Of a stretch of 32,988 bases of DNA, positions 7,103 to 14,588 are shown piece after piece. Both the position numbers and the translations under genes were made by a program. Source of the stretch: Acidimicrobiales bacterium (lineage in GTDB: Bacteria > Actinomycetota > Acidimicrobiia > Acidimicrobiales > UBA8190). Numbering within the stretch: the first letter of the stretch is position 1; the number at the start of each line of letters is the position of its first letter. The notes under the pieces are model-generated. The model saw only the letters and a program-made list of their open reading frames with translations. It was not told where the DNA came from and did not search any database. The stretch spans positions 1 to 32,988 of the forward strand of contig DATKSK010000051.1 of assembly GCA_035531755.1 (NCBI GenBank), given 5' to 3'.

Positions 7103-7894
7103 TCAGGACTCCATCCGCCGCATCACCTGCGCCGAGATCCGGCGCACCAGGCCCCGGGGGGCGAACCGGGGCGACGCCGCGGTGATCTTGTTGAGGGCGC
7201 CGGGGACGCACACCGCCTGGTTGCGCTCCAGGGCGGCCAGGCCGTGGTCGACGACCGACTGGGCGTCGCTCCAGGCAAAGCTCGGGAGCCGGTCGGTGCG
7301 CACCCCGGCGCGCTGTTGGAAGTCCGTGCGCGTGAAGCCCGGGCACAGCACCGTCACGTGCACGCCCCGGGGCGCCACCTCGTCGTGCAGGGCCTCGGAC
7401 AGGAAGATGACGAACGACTTGGTGGCCGAGTAGGTGGCGCTGTGCGGCGTCGGGGCGAAGCCGGCGATCGACGCCACGTTGAGGAGGCTGCCCGACCCTC
7501 GCCGCACCATGGCGCCGAGGGCGGCGTGGCTGAGGACGAGCACCGCCAGCGCGTTGACCGTCACCTGGCCGGCCTCGCCGTCGACGGCGAGGTCCACGAA
7601 CCGCCCGTAGTGGCCGAAGCCGGCGTTGTTGACGACGACGTCGACGGGGTCGCCCGTGCGCAGGCGCTCCGCCACGCCGTCGAGCTGCGCGGCGTCGGCG
7701 AGGTCGGCCGCCATCACCTCGCTGGCGGTGCCGTGCTGCTGCTCGAGCTCGAGGCCCAACCGCTCGAGGCTGGACCGGCCCCGGGCCACGAGGACGAGGT
7801 CGTACCCCGTGGCGGCCAGGGTCCGGGCGAAGCATTCCCCCAGCCCCGACGACGCGCCCGTGACGAGCGCCGTTGGTCGAGTTCCCGTTCCCAT
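7103..7894 (-). CDS. Short-chain dehydrogenase/reductase (SDR)
   Basis: 263 residues, a canonical classical SDR. TGASSGLG is at 12-19, an LVARGR turn suggests NADP(H), NNAG is at 89-92, and the catalytic Ser142, Tyr155 and Lys159 are in ASIAG and YSATK. ALNKITAASPRFAPRG follows at the C-terminus. This resembles actinobacterial SDRs annotated as ketoacyl or dihydroxy-lipid reductases (DltE-like), but the substrate is unknown. ATG 7894 is preceded by a -10-like TAGCGT with 9 nt between, so the message is probably leaderless. The gene is divergent from the lipoprotein gene and convergent with the CoA ligase run. No copy of the palindrome found elsewhere is seen at its promoter. Confidence 0.9.
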   Translation of the reverse strand: MGTGTRPTALVTGASSGLGECFARTLAATGYDLVLVARGRSSLERLGLELEQQHGTASEVMAADLADAAQLDGVAERLRTGDPVDVVVNNAGFGHYGRFVDLAVDGEAGQVTVNALAVLVLSHAALGAMVRRGSGSLLNVASIAGFAPTPHSATYSATKSFVIFLSEALHDEVAPRGVHVTVLCPGFTRTDFQQRAGVRTDRLPSFAWSDAQSVVDHGLAALERNQAVCVPGALNKITAASPRFAPRGLVRRISAQVMRRMES

Positions 7895-7903
7895 GGGACA
7901 ACG

Positions 7904-7909
7904 ACGCTA
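7904..7909 (-). promoter_or_regulatory. -10-like box of SDR gene 7103-7894 (leaderless)
   Basis: TAGCGT on the minus strand ends 9 nt before ATG 7894. The same hexamer precedes the DUF2889 gene. Confidence 0.45.
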
Positions 7910-7961
7910 GCCTCCACCCGGACCTCGACCCCGGCCTCGGCCCTCGACGACAGGAGCCCCC

Positions 7962-8717
7962 GTGCACACAGCGTCTCGCACCACCCGACGTCGCGCCCTC
8001 GTGGCGCTCGGTGCCGCCGGCCTGACCGGGCTCCTGCTGGCGGCGTGCGGCAGCTCCACCAACGCGGCGTCGAGCACGACCGCGACCTCGTCGTCGGGCG
8101 CCGGCTCCGGAGCCACCACCACGTCCGCCGGCGGGTCCTCGGGCTCGTCGAGCTCGTCGCAGCTCCACGCCCTGTCGTCGTCGATCCAGACCGCCGAGCA
8201 CGCCACGTTCAAGGCCGTCTACACGTCGCAGTCCTCGAGCGGCACCGAGACGATCACCATCGAGCAGAAGCCGCCCAAGTCGGTCTTCGGGTCGGGCACC
8301 ACGTCGGTCATCAACGACGGCACCCACACCTACGTGTGCACACCGACGGGCGGCTCGACGCAGTGCATGTCGGAGTCGGGGAGCACGAACCCCCTGAGCT
8401 CGCTGGCCACGCTCTTCAGCCCGCAGGCTCTGCTCTCCGTCTTCCAGCAGGCCGAGGCCCAGGCGGCCGCCCATGCCCAGGGCTACACCCTGACCTTCTC
8501 GGACGGCACGTACGCCGGACAGCACGCCAAGTGCGTCTCGGCCACCGGTGGGGCCCAGGGCAGCGGCAAGTACTGCGTGACCGACTCGGGCATCCTCGCC
8601 TACGTGCAGTCCTCGTCGAACACGTTCCAGCTGTCGAGCTACTCGTCGTCCCCCCCCGACAGCGACTTCGCGCTCCCGTCGGGCGCCACGGTCATCACCG
8701 TCCCGGCCATCCCGTAA
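7962..8717 (+). CDS. Putative exported lipoprotein of unknown function
   Basis: 251 residues. The N-terminus is basic (TTRRRALVAL, possibly Tat-compatible), followed by a hydrophobic stretch and the lipobox LLAAC. Cys29 would be lipidated and anchored on the outer face of the cytoplasmic membrane. A Ser/Thr/Ala/Gly-rich linker (30-68) leads to a beta-rich domain (about 69-251) with further Cys residues, e.g. in CTPTGGSTQC and GKYC, which may form disulfides. The overall shape recalls LppX/LprG-like or LolA-like lipid-carrying lipoproteins, but no family motif is decisive, so the function is left open. The GTG start has AGGAG about 6 nt upstream. It stands alone, with its own promoter region shared with the divergent SDR. 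Confidence 0.8.
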   Translation: MHTASRTTRRRALVALGAAGLTGLLLAACGSSTNAASSTTATSSSGAGSGATTTSAGGSSGSSSSSQLHALSSSIQTAEHATFKAVYTSQSSSGTETITIEQKPPKSVFGSGTTSVINDGTHTYVCTPTGGSTQCMSESGSTNPLSSLATLFSPQALLSVFQQAEAQAAAHAQGYTLTFSDGTYAGQHAKCVSATGGAQGSGKYCVTDSGILAYVQSSSNTFQLSSYSSSPPDSDFALPSGATVITVPAIP

Positions 8718-8722
8718 GCGGG

Positions 8723-8738
8723 CCGGGGCCATCCCCGG
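8723..8738. terminator. Short hairpin between convergent genes
   Basis: A 6-bp perfect stem (CCGGGG / CCCCGG) with a CCAT loop lies just after the lipoprotein stop and before the stop of the opposing gene. There is no T-run, so it is only a weak candidate for a two-way terminator. Confidence 0.3.
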
Positions 8739-8751
8739 GCCTCGGCGGCCG

Positions 8752-9198
8752 TCACGACACCGGGTCGGTGCCGGCACCCCTCCCGGCCCCGCGCGGCCGT
8801 GGTGCACCGTCGACGACCTCGGCGACGCCCAGCGGGGCCCGGCCGTCCTCCCGCACGTCGGGGCGCGGGGCGTGGGCGTCGACCATCCGGCGCGCCGCAT
8901 CGGCGACGTCCCAGCCGGCATGGTCGGCCCGCACGTAGTTCTGCGGCCCGACGCGCGTCGGACGGCCGTACTTGCGGAGCATGTCCAGCTCGACGAGGCG
9001 CTCCAGCTCCTTGGCCACCTCGCCCGACGAGTTGTACCCCACGCCCCGGGCCGCCTCCGACTGGTTGAAGGCGACGGTCTGCTCCGATGCCCACAGCAGG
9101 ACGCGCAGGCGCAGGCGGCGACCGAAGAGCAGCTCGCCCACGGCGTCGACCCGGTCCCTGTCCACTACGCGGATCCCCAGCGACTCAGCACTAGTCAC
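8752..9198 (-). CDS. Small winged-helix-like putative DNA-binding protein
   Basis: About 148 residues from a GTG at 9198. The central part (RLRLRVLLWASEQTVAF, then NQSEAARGVGYNSSGEVAKELERL, then DMLRKYGRPTRVGPQNYVR) reads as a winged helix-turn-helix of ArsR/MarR-like form: helix, recognition helix, then a wing ending in a beta strand. The last 50 residues are polar and disordered-looking. The start is uncertain: GTG 9198 lies inside the palindrome ACTAGTCACTAGT, and GTG 9165 or TTG 9243 in the same frame are alternatives; none has a good ribosome-binding site. It could regulate its own gene or neighbouring catabolic genes, but nothing shows that it binds the CTGAC-N6-GTCAG sites. The family assignment is tentative. 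Confidence 0.55.
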   Translation of the reverse strand: MTSAESLGIRVVDRDRVDAVGELLFGRRLRLRVLLWASEQTVAFNQSEAARGVGYNSSGEVAKELERLVELDMLRKYGRPTRVGPQNYVRADHAGWDVADAARRMVDAHAPRPDVREDGRAPLGVAEVVDGAPRPRGAGRGAGTDPVS

Positions 9199-9202
9199 TA
9201 GT
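9190..9202. promoter_or_regulatory. Palindrome ACTAGTCACTAGT
   Basis: Two ACTAGT half-sites are separated by one base, an AT-rich island in GC-rich DNA. It lies at or just before the start of the winged-helix gene, as an autoregulatory operator would. Binding is not shown. Confidence 0.4.
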
Positions 9203-9338
9203 TTGTCGTGAGTCGGGAGGCGCGGTCCAGGGGTTGATGGCAATTCAGCCCGAAGTATGGCGTTGACCTGGTGCAACGCAGGAGCGGCGGCCGCTCTCGG
9301 CTCGGCCCCACCGGGCCCTGTCCCCCCGGCCGGCCCGA

Positions 9339-9352
9339 CGAACGATCGTTCG
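9339..9352. promoter_or_regulatory. 14-bp perfect palindrome CGAACGATCGTTCG
   Basis: A perfect inverted repeat followed by an AT-rich stretch (ATAACTACAATT). As far as I remember, it fits the consensus CNAACGNNCGTTNG reported for the TetR-family regulator PaaR of Thermus. It lies between the end of the acyl-CoA dehydrogenase gene and the winged-helix gene, about 140 bp upstream of the latter on the minus strand. The target gene is uncertain. Confidence 0.45.
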
Positions 9353-9371
9353 ATAACTACAATTCCCCCCG

Positions 9372-9415
9372 CCCGGTTCCCCGTCGCCCCCCTCGCCCCG
9401 GTTCCCCGTCGCCCC
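9372..9415. repeat. 25-bp tandem repeat
   Basis: A 19-bp core occurs exactly at 9372-9390 and again at 9397-9415 (period 25), with a decayed third copy running to about 9433. It occupies the 3' end of the six-gene minus-strand run, just past the stop of the acyl-CoA dehydrogenase gene. Confidence 0.85.
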
Positions 9416-9433
9416 GGCGCCCCCGTCGCCCGG

Positions 9434-10561
9434 TTACAGGCCGAGAAGGTGCGAGAGCTCTTCGAGGTGCTCGGCCCCGGTCCCGAACAGGGCGGCACCG
9501 GCCTTGGCCCGCTTCACGTACAGGTGCATGTCGTGCTCCCACGTGTAGCCGATGCCGCCGAGGCACTGGATCCCCTCCTGGGCGACGAGCTTCTGGCAAT
9601 CGCCCACGCTCGCCTTGGCCATGGCCACGGCGACGTCGCGGCGCTCGTCACCCTCGGCGATGGCGGCGGCCGCGAAGTACGCCGTCGCCCGCGCCGACTC
9701 CAGGGCGACGAACATGTTGGCCAGCTTGTGCTTGATGGCCTGGAACGAGCCCACCTTCACGCCGAACTGCTCGCGCTCTTTGACGTAGGCGTGGACGATG
9801 TCGAAGATCGCCTGGCACGTCCCCACCATCTCGGCCGCCAGGGCGGCGGTCGCCTGCCGCACGACGGTGCGCAGCACCGGCCCGGACGCGCCCGGCGTAC
9901 CGAGCACGCGGTCGGGGCCCACGCGCACGGCGTCGAGGACGACCGTGGCGTAGCTGCGGCTGGCGTCGAGGCTCGCCATCGGCGTGCTGTCGAGCGACTC
10001 CCCGGGGACGACGAACAACCCGATGCCGTCCTCACCCGTGCTGCCCGCCAGGCGGGCGGCCACCACGACCTCGTCGGCCCGGTCCCCGTCGAAGACGAAG
10101 CGCTTCTCCCCGTCGAGGACGAATCCGTCGCCGTCCGCCGTCGCCACCGTGGCGATGCCGGCGGCGTCGAAGCGGCCGGGCCCCTCGGCCACCGCCAGGC
10201 TGCCCACGATGCCGTCACGCGCCACCGCCCCGAGGAAGCGGCTGCGCTGCCCGGCGTCGCCCGCGGCCAGCACCGCCGGGACGAACTGGGCCGCCGTGGC
10301 GAGGAAGGGCGCGGGGGCGATGACCCGGCCCAGCTCCTCGGCCACCACGGCGAGCTCCACGAACCCGAGCCCGAGCCCGCCGTCCTCCTCGGGAACGGCC
10401 AGCGCCGGCCAGTCGAGCTCGGTGATGCGGCTCCACAGCTCGTCGGCGCCCTTGTGCTCCTCGACCACGCACCGGACCAGCGAGATCGGGCACTCGCGCA
10501 CCAGCACGGCGCGCACCGAGTCCTGGAGCGCGTGCTGGTCGTCGGAGAGCTCGAGCTCCAC
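9434..10561 (-). CDS. Acyl-CoA dehydrogenase family protein (possible non-catalytic subunit)
   Basis: 375 residues with all three ACAD domains: N-terminal helices (ELSDDQHALQDSVRAVL), a shortened beta domain, and a C-terminal helical bundle with REQFGVKVGSFQAIKHKLANM and CLGGIGYTWEHDMHLY. The usual catalytic Glu is missing at both known places: the YEGT loop reads LFGTG, and helix G (RTVVRQATAALAAEMVG) has no LER motif. The GEPDAGSD-type segment of the beta domain is also weak. This is the pattern of the non-catalytic partner in two-gene heterotetrameric actinobacterial ACADs. A catalytic partner could be the enzyme at 2912-4114 or one outside the window (inference). GTG start 10561, 3 nt after the CoA ligase stop, so it is the last gene of the operon. 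Confidence 0.88.
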   Translation of the reverse strand: MELELSDDQHALQDSVRAVLVRECPISLVRCVVEEHKGADELWSRITELDWPALAVPEEDGGLGLGFVELAVVAEELGRVIAPAPFLATAAQFVPAVLAAGDAGQRSRFLGAVARDGIVGSLAVAEGPGRFDAAGIATVATADGDGFVLDGEKRFVFDGDRADEVVVAARLAGSTGEDGIGLFVVPGESLDSTPMASLDASRSYATVVLDAVRVGPDRVLGTPGASGPVLRTVVRQATAALAAEMVGTCQAIFDIVHAYVKEREQFGVKVGSFQAIKHKLANMFVALESARATAYFAAAAIAEGDERRDVAVAMAKASVGDCQKLVAQEGIQCLGGIGYTWEHDMHLYVKRAKAGAALFGTGAEHLEELSHLLGL

Positions 10562-10564
10562 GGG

Positions 10565-12664
10565 CTATCCCGCCGCCACCACGAGCGAGTCGACGGCCAC
10601 GGCGCCCTCGGGGCGCACGACCACCGGGTTGAGGTCGAGCTCCGCCAGCCGGTCACCGCACGCCGCGGCCAGGCGGGCCACGCCCAGCACCACGTCGACG
10701 AGGGCTTTCACGTCCCCGCGGGCACGCCCGCGCGCCCCCGCCAGCAGCGGGTAGCCGCGCAGGGAGCGCACCATCTCCTCGGCGTCGCGCCGGTCGATGG
10801 GCAGCGGGCGCACGGCCACGTCCGCCAGGATCTCGGCGAACACCCCGCCCGTGCCCACCAGCACGGCGGGCCCGAACACCGGGTCGCGGGTGACCCCGAC
10901 GATCATCTCGGTGCCGCCGGTCACCTGCTCCTGGATCTGCACGCCCTCGATACGCGCCCTGCGGTTCGCCTCGAGCGCCCGGGCCACCAGCTCGGCGTAG
11001 ACCGCCCTGGCCTCGCTCGCCGACCCCACCGACAGGCGCACGAGGCCGGCGTCGGACTTGTGCGGGAAGTCGGGCGAGGCGATCTTCATCACCACCGGGA
11101 AGCCGATGTCGCCGGCCACGCGCGCCGCCTCCGCCGCCGAGCGGGCCAGGCCCTCACCGGCCAGTGGCACCCCGAAGGCCTCGAGCAGCCGGCGCGAGGC
11201 GTCGGCCCCCAGGGGACCGGAGCCGTCGCCGCCCACGTCGGCGAGGGCGGCCGCCGCCTCCCTGGGGAGTCGGCTCGCCCCGGCGTTGCGGGGCCGGAAC
11301 GACCCCGACGCCTCCTGGTAGGCGGCGAAGTCGCGCAGGGCGGTGAAGCAGTTGCGGAAGGACCGGAACAGCGGCACGCCCGCGTCGACCAGCGTGGTGA
11401 AGCCCTGCTCGTCGGTCTTGAAGGAGTTCCACGTGACGACGACGGGCTTGGACAGCTCGTCGATGAAGGCCACGATGTCCTCGGCGAAGCGGTCCGTGAG
11501 CCGCCCCAGCGCCCCGGTGAGCCCCACCACGATGACGTCGACCGAGGGGTCGGCGGCCACGAGGTCGAAGACGCGCTTTCTGTCCTCGACCGGGGCGGAC
11601 ACCAGGAACTGGGCGCCGTTGTCGACGGGGTTGGCGACGGTGAGGTAGTCGGGGATCATCTCGCGCAGCGAGGAGCGCGTCCGCTCCGCCAGCTGCGGGA
11701 CGGGGACGCCGCTCGACTCCGCCACCTCCGCCATGAGCGTCCCCGACCCACCCGAGATGGAGTACAAGCAGCACCGCCCTCCGGTCCCCGCCGGGAGCTT
11801 GGCGAACAGGGCGGCCGTCTCGAGCAGCTCGTCGAGATCACGCACGCGCACCACCCCGTACTGGGCGAAGAGCCCCTCCACCACGGCGTCGGATCCCGCC
11901 AGGTGGCCGGTGTGCGAGCTCGCCATGCGCGTGCCCGCGTCCGTGCTCCCCATCTTGAGCGCCACCACGGGCTTGCCCTGGGCGTTGGCGGCCTCCAGGG
12001 CGCGGCGCAGCTTGGCGGGGTCCTTGAACCCCTCGAAGTAGCCGGCGATCACGGCCGTGTCGTCGTCGTAGGCGAAATACTCGATGAAGTCGGCCGCTTC
12101 GAGGTCGAGCTCGTTGCCCGTCGGGACCCAGCGCGAGAACGCCACCCCGAACTCCGTCCCCTGCACGAGGGGCCGGCCCTGGTGCCCACTCTGGGTCACG
12201 AGCCCGATGCGCCCGCCGCGGCGGCGGGGGGGCTCGGGCAGCTTCTCGAAGGCGTTGGTGTTGGTGTTGGGACCGAAGACACGGATGCCGTAGCGGCGCG
12301 CCATCTCGCCCACCTCGCGCTCGAGCGCGGCGCCCGCCTCGCCCACCTCGCTGAACCCGGCGGTGAAGACGAGCACGTAGGGCACGCCGTGCTTGCCGCA
12401 CTCCTCCACGGTCTTCGCCACCAGGCGCGTGCCCACGTTGACCACGGCCAGCGTGATCTCGGCGGGGATGTCGGTGACGTGCTCGTAGACGGGGATGTCG
12501 CCGATGCTCCCGCCCTTGGCGTTCACCAGGTGCCAGTTGTCGCCCCAGCGCTCGCGGTACGAGGCGCGCAGGCGCTCGGGCTTGGCGTTGCGGTTCACGG
12601 ACCCGACGAGCGCCACCGCCTTGGGGTGGAAGAACTCCTCGAGATCGCGGCGCTGCTGGGCCAC
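10565..12664 (-). CDS. ADP-forming acyl-CoA synthetase (acetate-CoA ligase-like, fused alpha-beta)
   Basis: 699 residues. In order: a CoA-binding Rossmann domain (about 10-135, ending FGPNT), two succinyl-CoA-synthetase-like flavodoxin domains (about 150-290 and 300-450), and a C-terminal ATP-grasp domain (about 480-699; FPVVMKIASPDFPHKSD, then QEQVTGGTEMIVGV). His251 in SSHTGHLAG is the phosphohistidine of the family. It makes acyl-CoA from acid, CoA and ATP, releasing ADP and phosphate, and can run in reverse. No C-terminal acetyltransferase (Pat) domain is present. The GTG start at 12664 is 13 nt after the upstream SDR stop, so it is within the operon. It may activate the ring or side-chain acid, or salvage energy from an acyl-CoA product. 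Confidence 0.9.
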   Translation of the reverse strand: MAQQRRDLEEFFHPKAVALVGSVNRNAKPERLRASYRERWGDNWHLVNAKGGSIGDIPVYEHVTDIPAEITLAVVNVGTRLVAKTVEECGKHGVPYVLVFTAGFSEVGEAGAALEREVGEMARRYGIRVFGPNTNTNAFEKLPEPPRRRGGRIGLVTQSGHQGRPLVQGTEFGVAFSRWVPTGNELDLEAADFIEYFAYDDDTAVIAGYFEGFKDPAKLRRALEAANAQGKPVVALKMGSTDAGTRMASSHTGHLAGSDAVVEGLFAQYGVVRVRDLDELLETAALFAKLPAGTGGRCCLYSISGGSGTLMAEVAESSGVPVPQLAERTRSSLREMIPDYLTVANPVDNGAQFLVSAPVEDRKRVFDLVAADPSVDVIVVGLTGALGRLTDRFAEDIVAFIDELSKPVVVTWNSFKTDEQGFTTLVDAGVPLFRSFRNCFTALRDFAAYQEASGSFRPRNAGASRLPREAAAALADVGGDGSGPLGADASRRLLEAFGVPLAGEGLARSAAEAARVAGDIGFPVVMKIASPDFPHKSDAGLVRLSVGSASEARAVYAELVARALEANRRARIEGVQIQEQVTGGTEMIVGVTRDPVFGPAVLVGTGGVFAEILADVAVRPLPIDRRDAEEMVRSLRGYPLLAGARGRARGDVKALVDVVLGVARLAAACGDRLAELDLNPVVVRPEGAVAVDSLVVAAG

Positions 12665-12677
12665 GGCGTCCTCGCCC

Positions 12678-13511
12678 TCAGCCGGCCGGGGTCTCGCCCG
12701 CCAGCACCGAGAAGTCGAGGCGGCTCGTGAGCATCCCGGCCGAGAACCCCCCGTCGGCGTAGACGTTGGTGCCGGTGATGTACCCGGCGGCGTCGCCGTT
12801 CAGGAACACCACCAGGTGGCCCTGCTCCTCGGGCGTGGAGTTGCGGCCGCCCAGGGGCTTGGGGAACCGGTCCATGAAGTCCTTGCCCATGTACGTCTCG
12901 AACGCCGGCATCATCGGGGTCTGCGTGGGGCCGGGGCTGGTGCAGTTCACGCGGATGCCCCGGGGGGCGAGGTCGAGCGCGGCGTGCAGCGTCCATACGA
13001 TGATGGCCTGCTTCGACAGGAGGTAGCCCTCGCCCACGGCGCCGGGGTTGTCCTCGCACCACTGCTTCGCCTCGGCGTAGCCCGGGGTGCTGACGAGGGG
13101 CATCACCTGGTCGATGGTGTTCTCCCACCCGAACGCCCCGGCGGACGAGATGGTGACCACCGCCGCGCCCGGGGACATGAGCCCGGCGGCGAGCCCCGTC
13201 AGGTGGCGGGCGGCCACGAAGTTGACCAGCATCACGTCGAGGCCGCTGAAGGGCGGCCCGGGCAGCCCCGCGCAGTTGAACAGCGCGTGCAGGGGCCCAC
13301 CCAGGTCGGCCACGGCGGCATCGATGGCAGCGGGGTCGCGCAGGTCCACGGACCGGAAGCTCGCCACGTCGGCCGACGACTCCAACACGTCGAAGACGTG
13401 CACCTCGGCGCCGAGCTCGAGCAGGTCGCGCACGGCCGCGGCACCCATGCCCGCACCCCCGCCGCCGCTCACGAGCACCCGCTTGCCCTCGTAGCTCCAC
13501 ACGCTCGCCAT
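12678..13511 (-). CDS. SDR of the 3-alpha-hydroxysteroid/coniferyl-alcohol dehydrogenase type
   Basis: 277 residues. The glycine-rich motif SGGGGAGMG is at 15-23, followed by VFDV with an acidic residue, which suggests NAD(H). NCAG is at 79-82 and ISSAG at 121-125. The catalytic YLLSK is Y163-x3-K167. About 40 residues lie between Ser and Tyr, where ordinary SDRs have 13; this insert is characteristic of the Comamonas 3-alpha-HSD/coniferyl alcohol dehydrogenase branch. A typical ITGTNVYADGG end strand follows. It probably oxidises an alcohol on a bulky cyclic or aromatic substrate. ATG 13511 has a GGGAGG ribosome-binding site. It sits between another SDR and the ADP-forming CoA ligase in the minus-strand operon. 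Confidence 0.88.
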   Translation of the reverse strand: MASVWSYEGKRVLVSGGGGAGMGAAAVRDLLELGAEVHVFDVLESSADVASFRSVDLRDPAAIDAAVADLGGPLHALFNCAGLPGPPFSGLDVMLVNFVAARHLTGLAAGLMSPGAAVVTISSAGAFGWENTIDQVMPLVSTPGYAEAKQWCEDNPGAVGEGYLLSKQAIIVWTLHAALDLAPRGIRVNCTSPGPTQTPMMPAFETYMGKDFMDRFPKPLGGRNSTPEEQGHLVVFLNGDAAGYITGTNVYADGGFSAGMLTSRLDFSVLAGETPAG

Positions 13512-13562
13512 CGTCGTCCTCCCTCGGACCGGCCCGGCACCCGCCCGGTCACTTCGTCGTGG

Positions 13563-13586
13563 CGCCCGGGGCCGTCGGCCCGGGCG
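13563..13586. other. Strong intercistronic hairpin
   Basis: A perfect 8-bp inverted repeat (CGCCCGGG ... CCCGGGCG) around an 8-nt loop that can itself pair lies in the 92-nt gap between the two SDR genes of the minus-strand run. It lacks a T-run, so a role in RNA processing or partial termination is more likely than a full stop. Confidence 0.45.
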
Positions 13587-13603
13587 TGATCAGTGTGGCG
13601 CGC

Positions 13604-14530
13604 TCAACCGCCCATCTGCAGGCCCGGCGCGCGCGACCCGAACACGTGGGCGTTCACGGCGGGGCCGATGGCCTCGGGCTCCCAGCGCGCCGGCTTGCCC
13701 TTGGGCTCGATCGTGGGGCCGAGGGACCAGGGGACGTAGTGGGTGATGCGGTGCCCGACGGCCCGGAACACCTGGCCCGTCACGTGCAGGGCGTCGTCCG
13801 ACGCCAGCCACGCCACCATGGGGGCCGAGTTGGCCGGGTTCATGGGGTCGTACTCGCCCTCGTCGAGCTGGTCGGGCTCGCGCACCTCGGCGTCCTTGCG
13901 CAGGGTGGCGGTGATGCGCGTCATGCCGCCCGGCGCCACCGCGTTCGCCCGCACGCCGTAGCGCGACAGCTCGAGGCTCGAAATGACGGTGAGCGCGGCG
14001 ATGCCCGCCTTGGCCGCCCCGTAGTTGGCCTGGCCCACGTTGCCCTGGAGCCCGGCCGACGAGACCGTGTTGACGATGGCGGCGCGGGGCTGGCGGCCGG
14101 CCTTGGACTCCTCGCGCCAGTAGACCGACGCGTGGTGGGTCGTGGCGAAGGTCCCCTTGAGGTGCACGCGCACCACGGCGTCGAAGGCGTCCTCGGTCAT
14201 GGAGAAGATCATGGCGTCGCGCACGATGCCGGCGTTGTTGACGAGCACGTCGAGCCGGCCGAACTCGTCGACGGCCTGGCGCACCAGGGCGGCCGCGCCG
14301 TCCCAGTCGGCCACGTCGTCGTAGTTGGCGGCGGCCTCGCCGCCCCGCCCCCTGATGATCTCGACGACCTCCTCGGCGGGCCGCTTGTCGACCCCCTCGC
14401 CGTGCACCGAGCCGCCGACGTCGTTCACCACGACCTTGGCTCCCTGGCGGGCGAGCTCGAGCGCCTCACCCCGGCCGATGCCATGGCCTGCGCCGGTGAC
14501 GATGGCCACCTTGCCGTCGAGCAGTCCCAT
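13604..14530 (-). CDS. SDR of the MFE-2/HSD17B4-like (3R-hydroxyacyl-CoA dehydrogenase) type
   Basis: 308 residues. TGAGHGIGRGEAL is at 12-24 and VVNDVGG follows, with the acidic residue of NAD-specific enzymes. NNAGIVRD is at 98-105, and the catalytic set is Ser157, Tyr170, Lys174. The VNDVGG and NNAGIVRD motifs and the insertion after strand 2 are typical of the hydroxyacyl-CoA dehydrogenase domain of peroxisomal multifunctional enzyme type 2. It probably oxidises a 3-hydroxyacyl-CoA to the 3-ketoacyl-CoA. The ATG at 14530 has a GGAGGAG site about 7 nt upstream. It lies between the amidohydrolase and the second SDR, in one direction with both. Confidence 0.9.
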   Translation of the reverse strand: MGLLDGKVAIVTGAGHGIGRGEALELARQGAKVVVNDVGGSVHGEGVDKRPAEEVVEIIRGRGGEAAANYDDVADWDGAAALVRQAVDEFGRLDVLVNNAGIVRDAMIFSMTEDAFDAVVRVHLKGTFATTHHASVYWREESKAGRQPRAAIVNTVSSAGLQGNVGQANYGAAKAGIAALTVISSLELSRYGVRANAVAPGGMTRITATLRKDAEVREPDQLDEGEYDPMNPANSAPMVAWLASDDALHVTGQVFRAVGHRITHYVPWSLGPTIEPKGKPARWEPEAIGPAVNAHVFGSRAPGLQMGG

Positions 14531-14588
14531 CTCGTGCTCCTCCCCTTCCCGGTGCTTGCCTCTGCCGCTCCGTGGCGCCGCCGCCGGC

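Noticed and set aside
9372-9415. 25-bp tandem repeat considered as an origin iteron or att site
   Set aside because: Only two full copies, no DnaA-like boxes, AT-rich unwinding region, replication or integrase gene nearby.
8752-9498. Longer reading of the winged-helix gene starting at 9498
   Set aside because: The extra N-terminal part would overlap the ACAD gene and translate the 25-bp repeat and the palindrome into low-complexity sequence.
9257-12730. Long open frame of over 1,100 codons on the + strand opposite the ACAD/CoA ligase genes
   Set aside because: It is antisense to two genes with full motif sets, its product is rich in His, Arg, Gly and Val without domains, and long antisense frames are expected in DNA this GC-rich.
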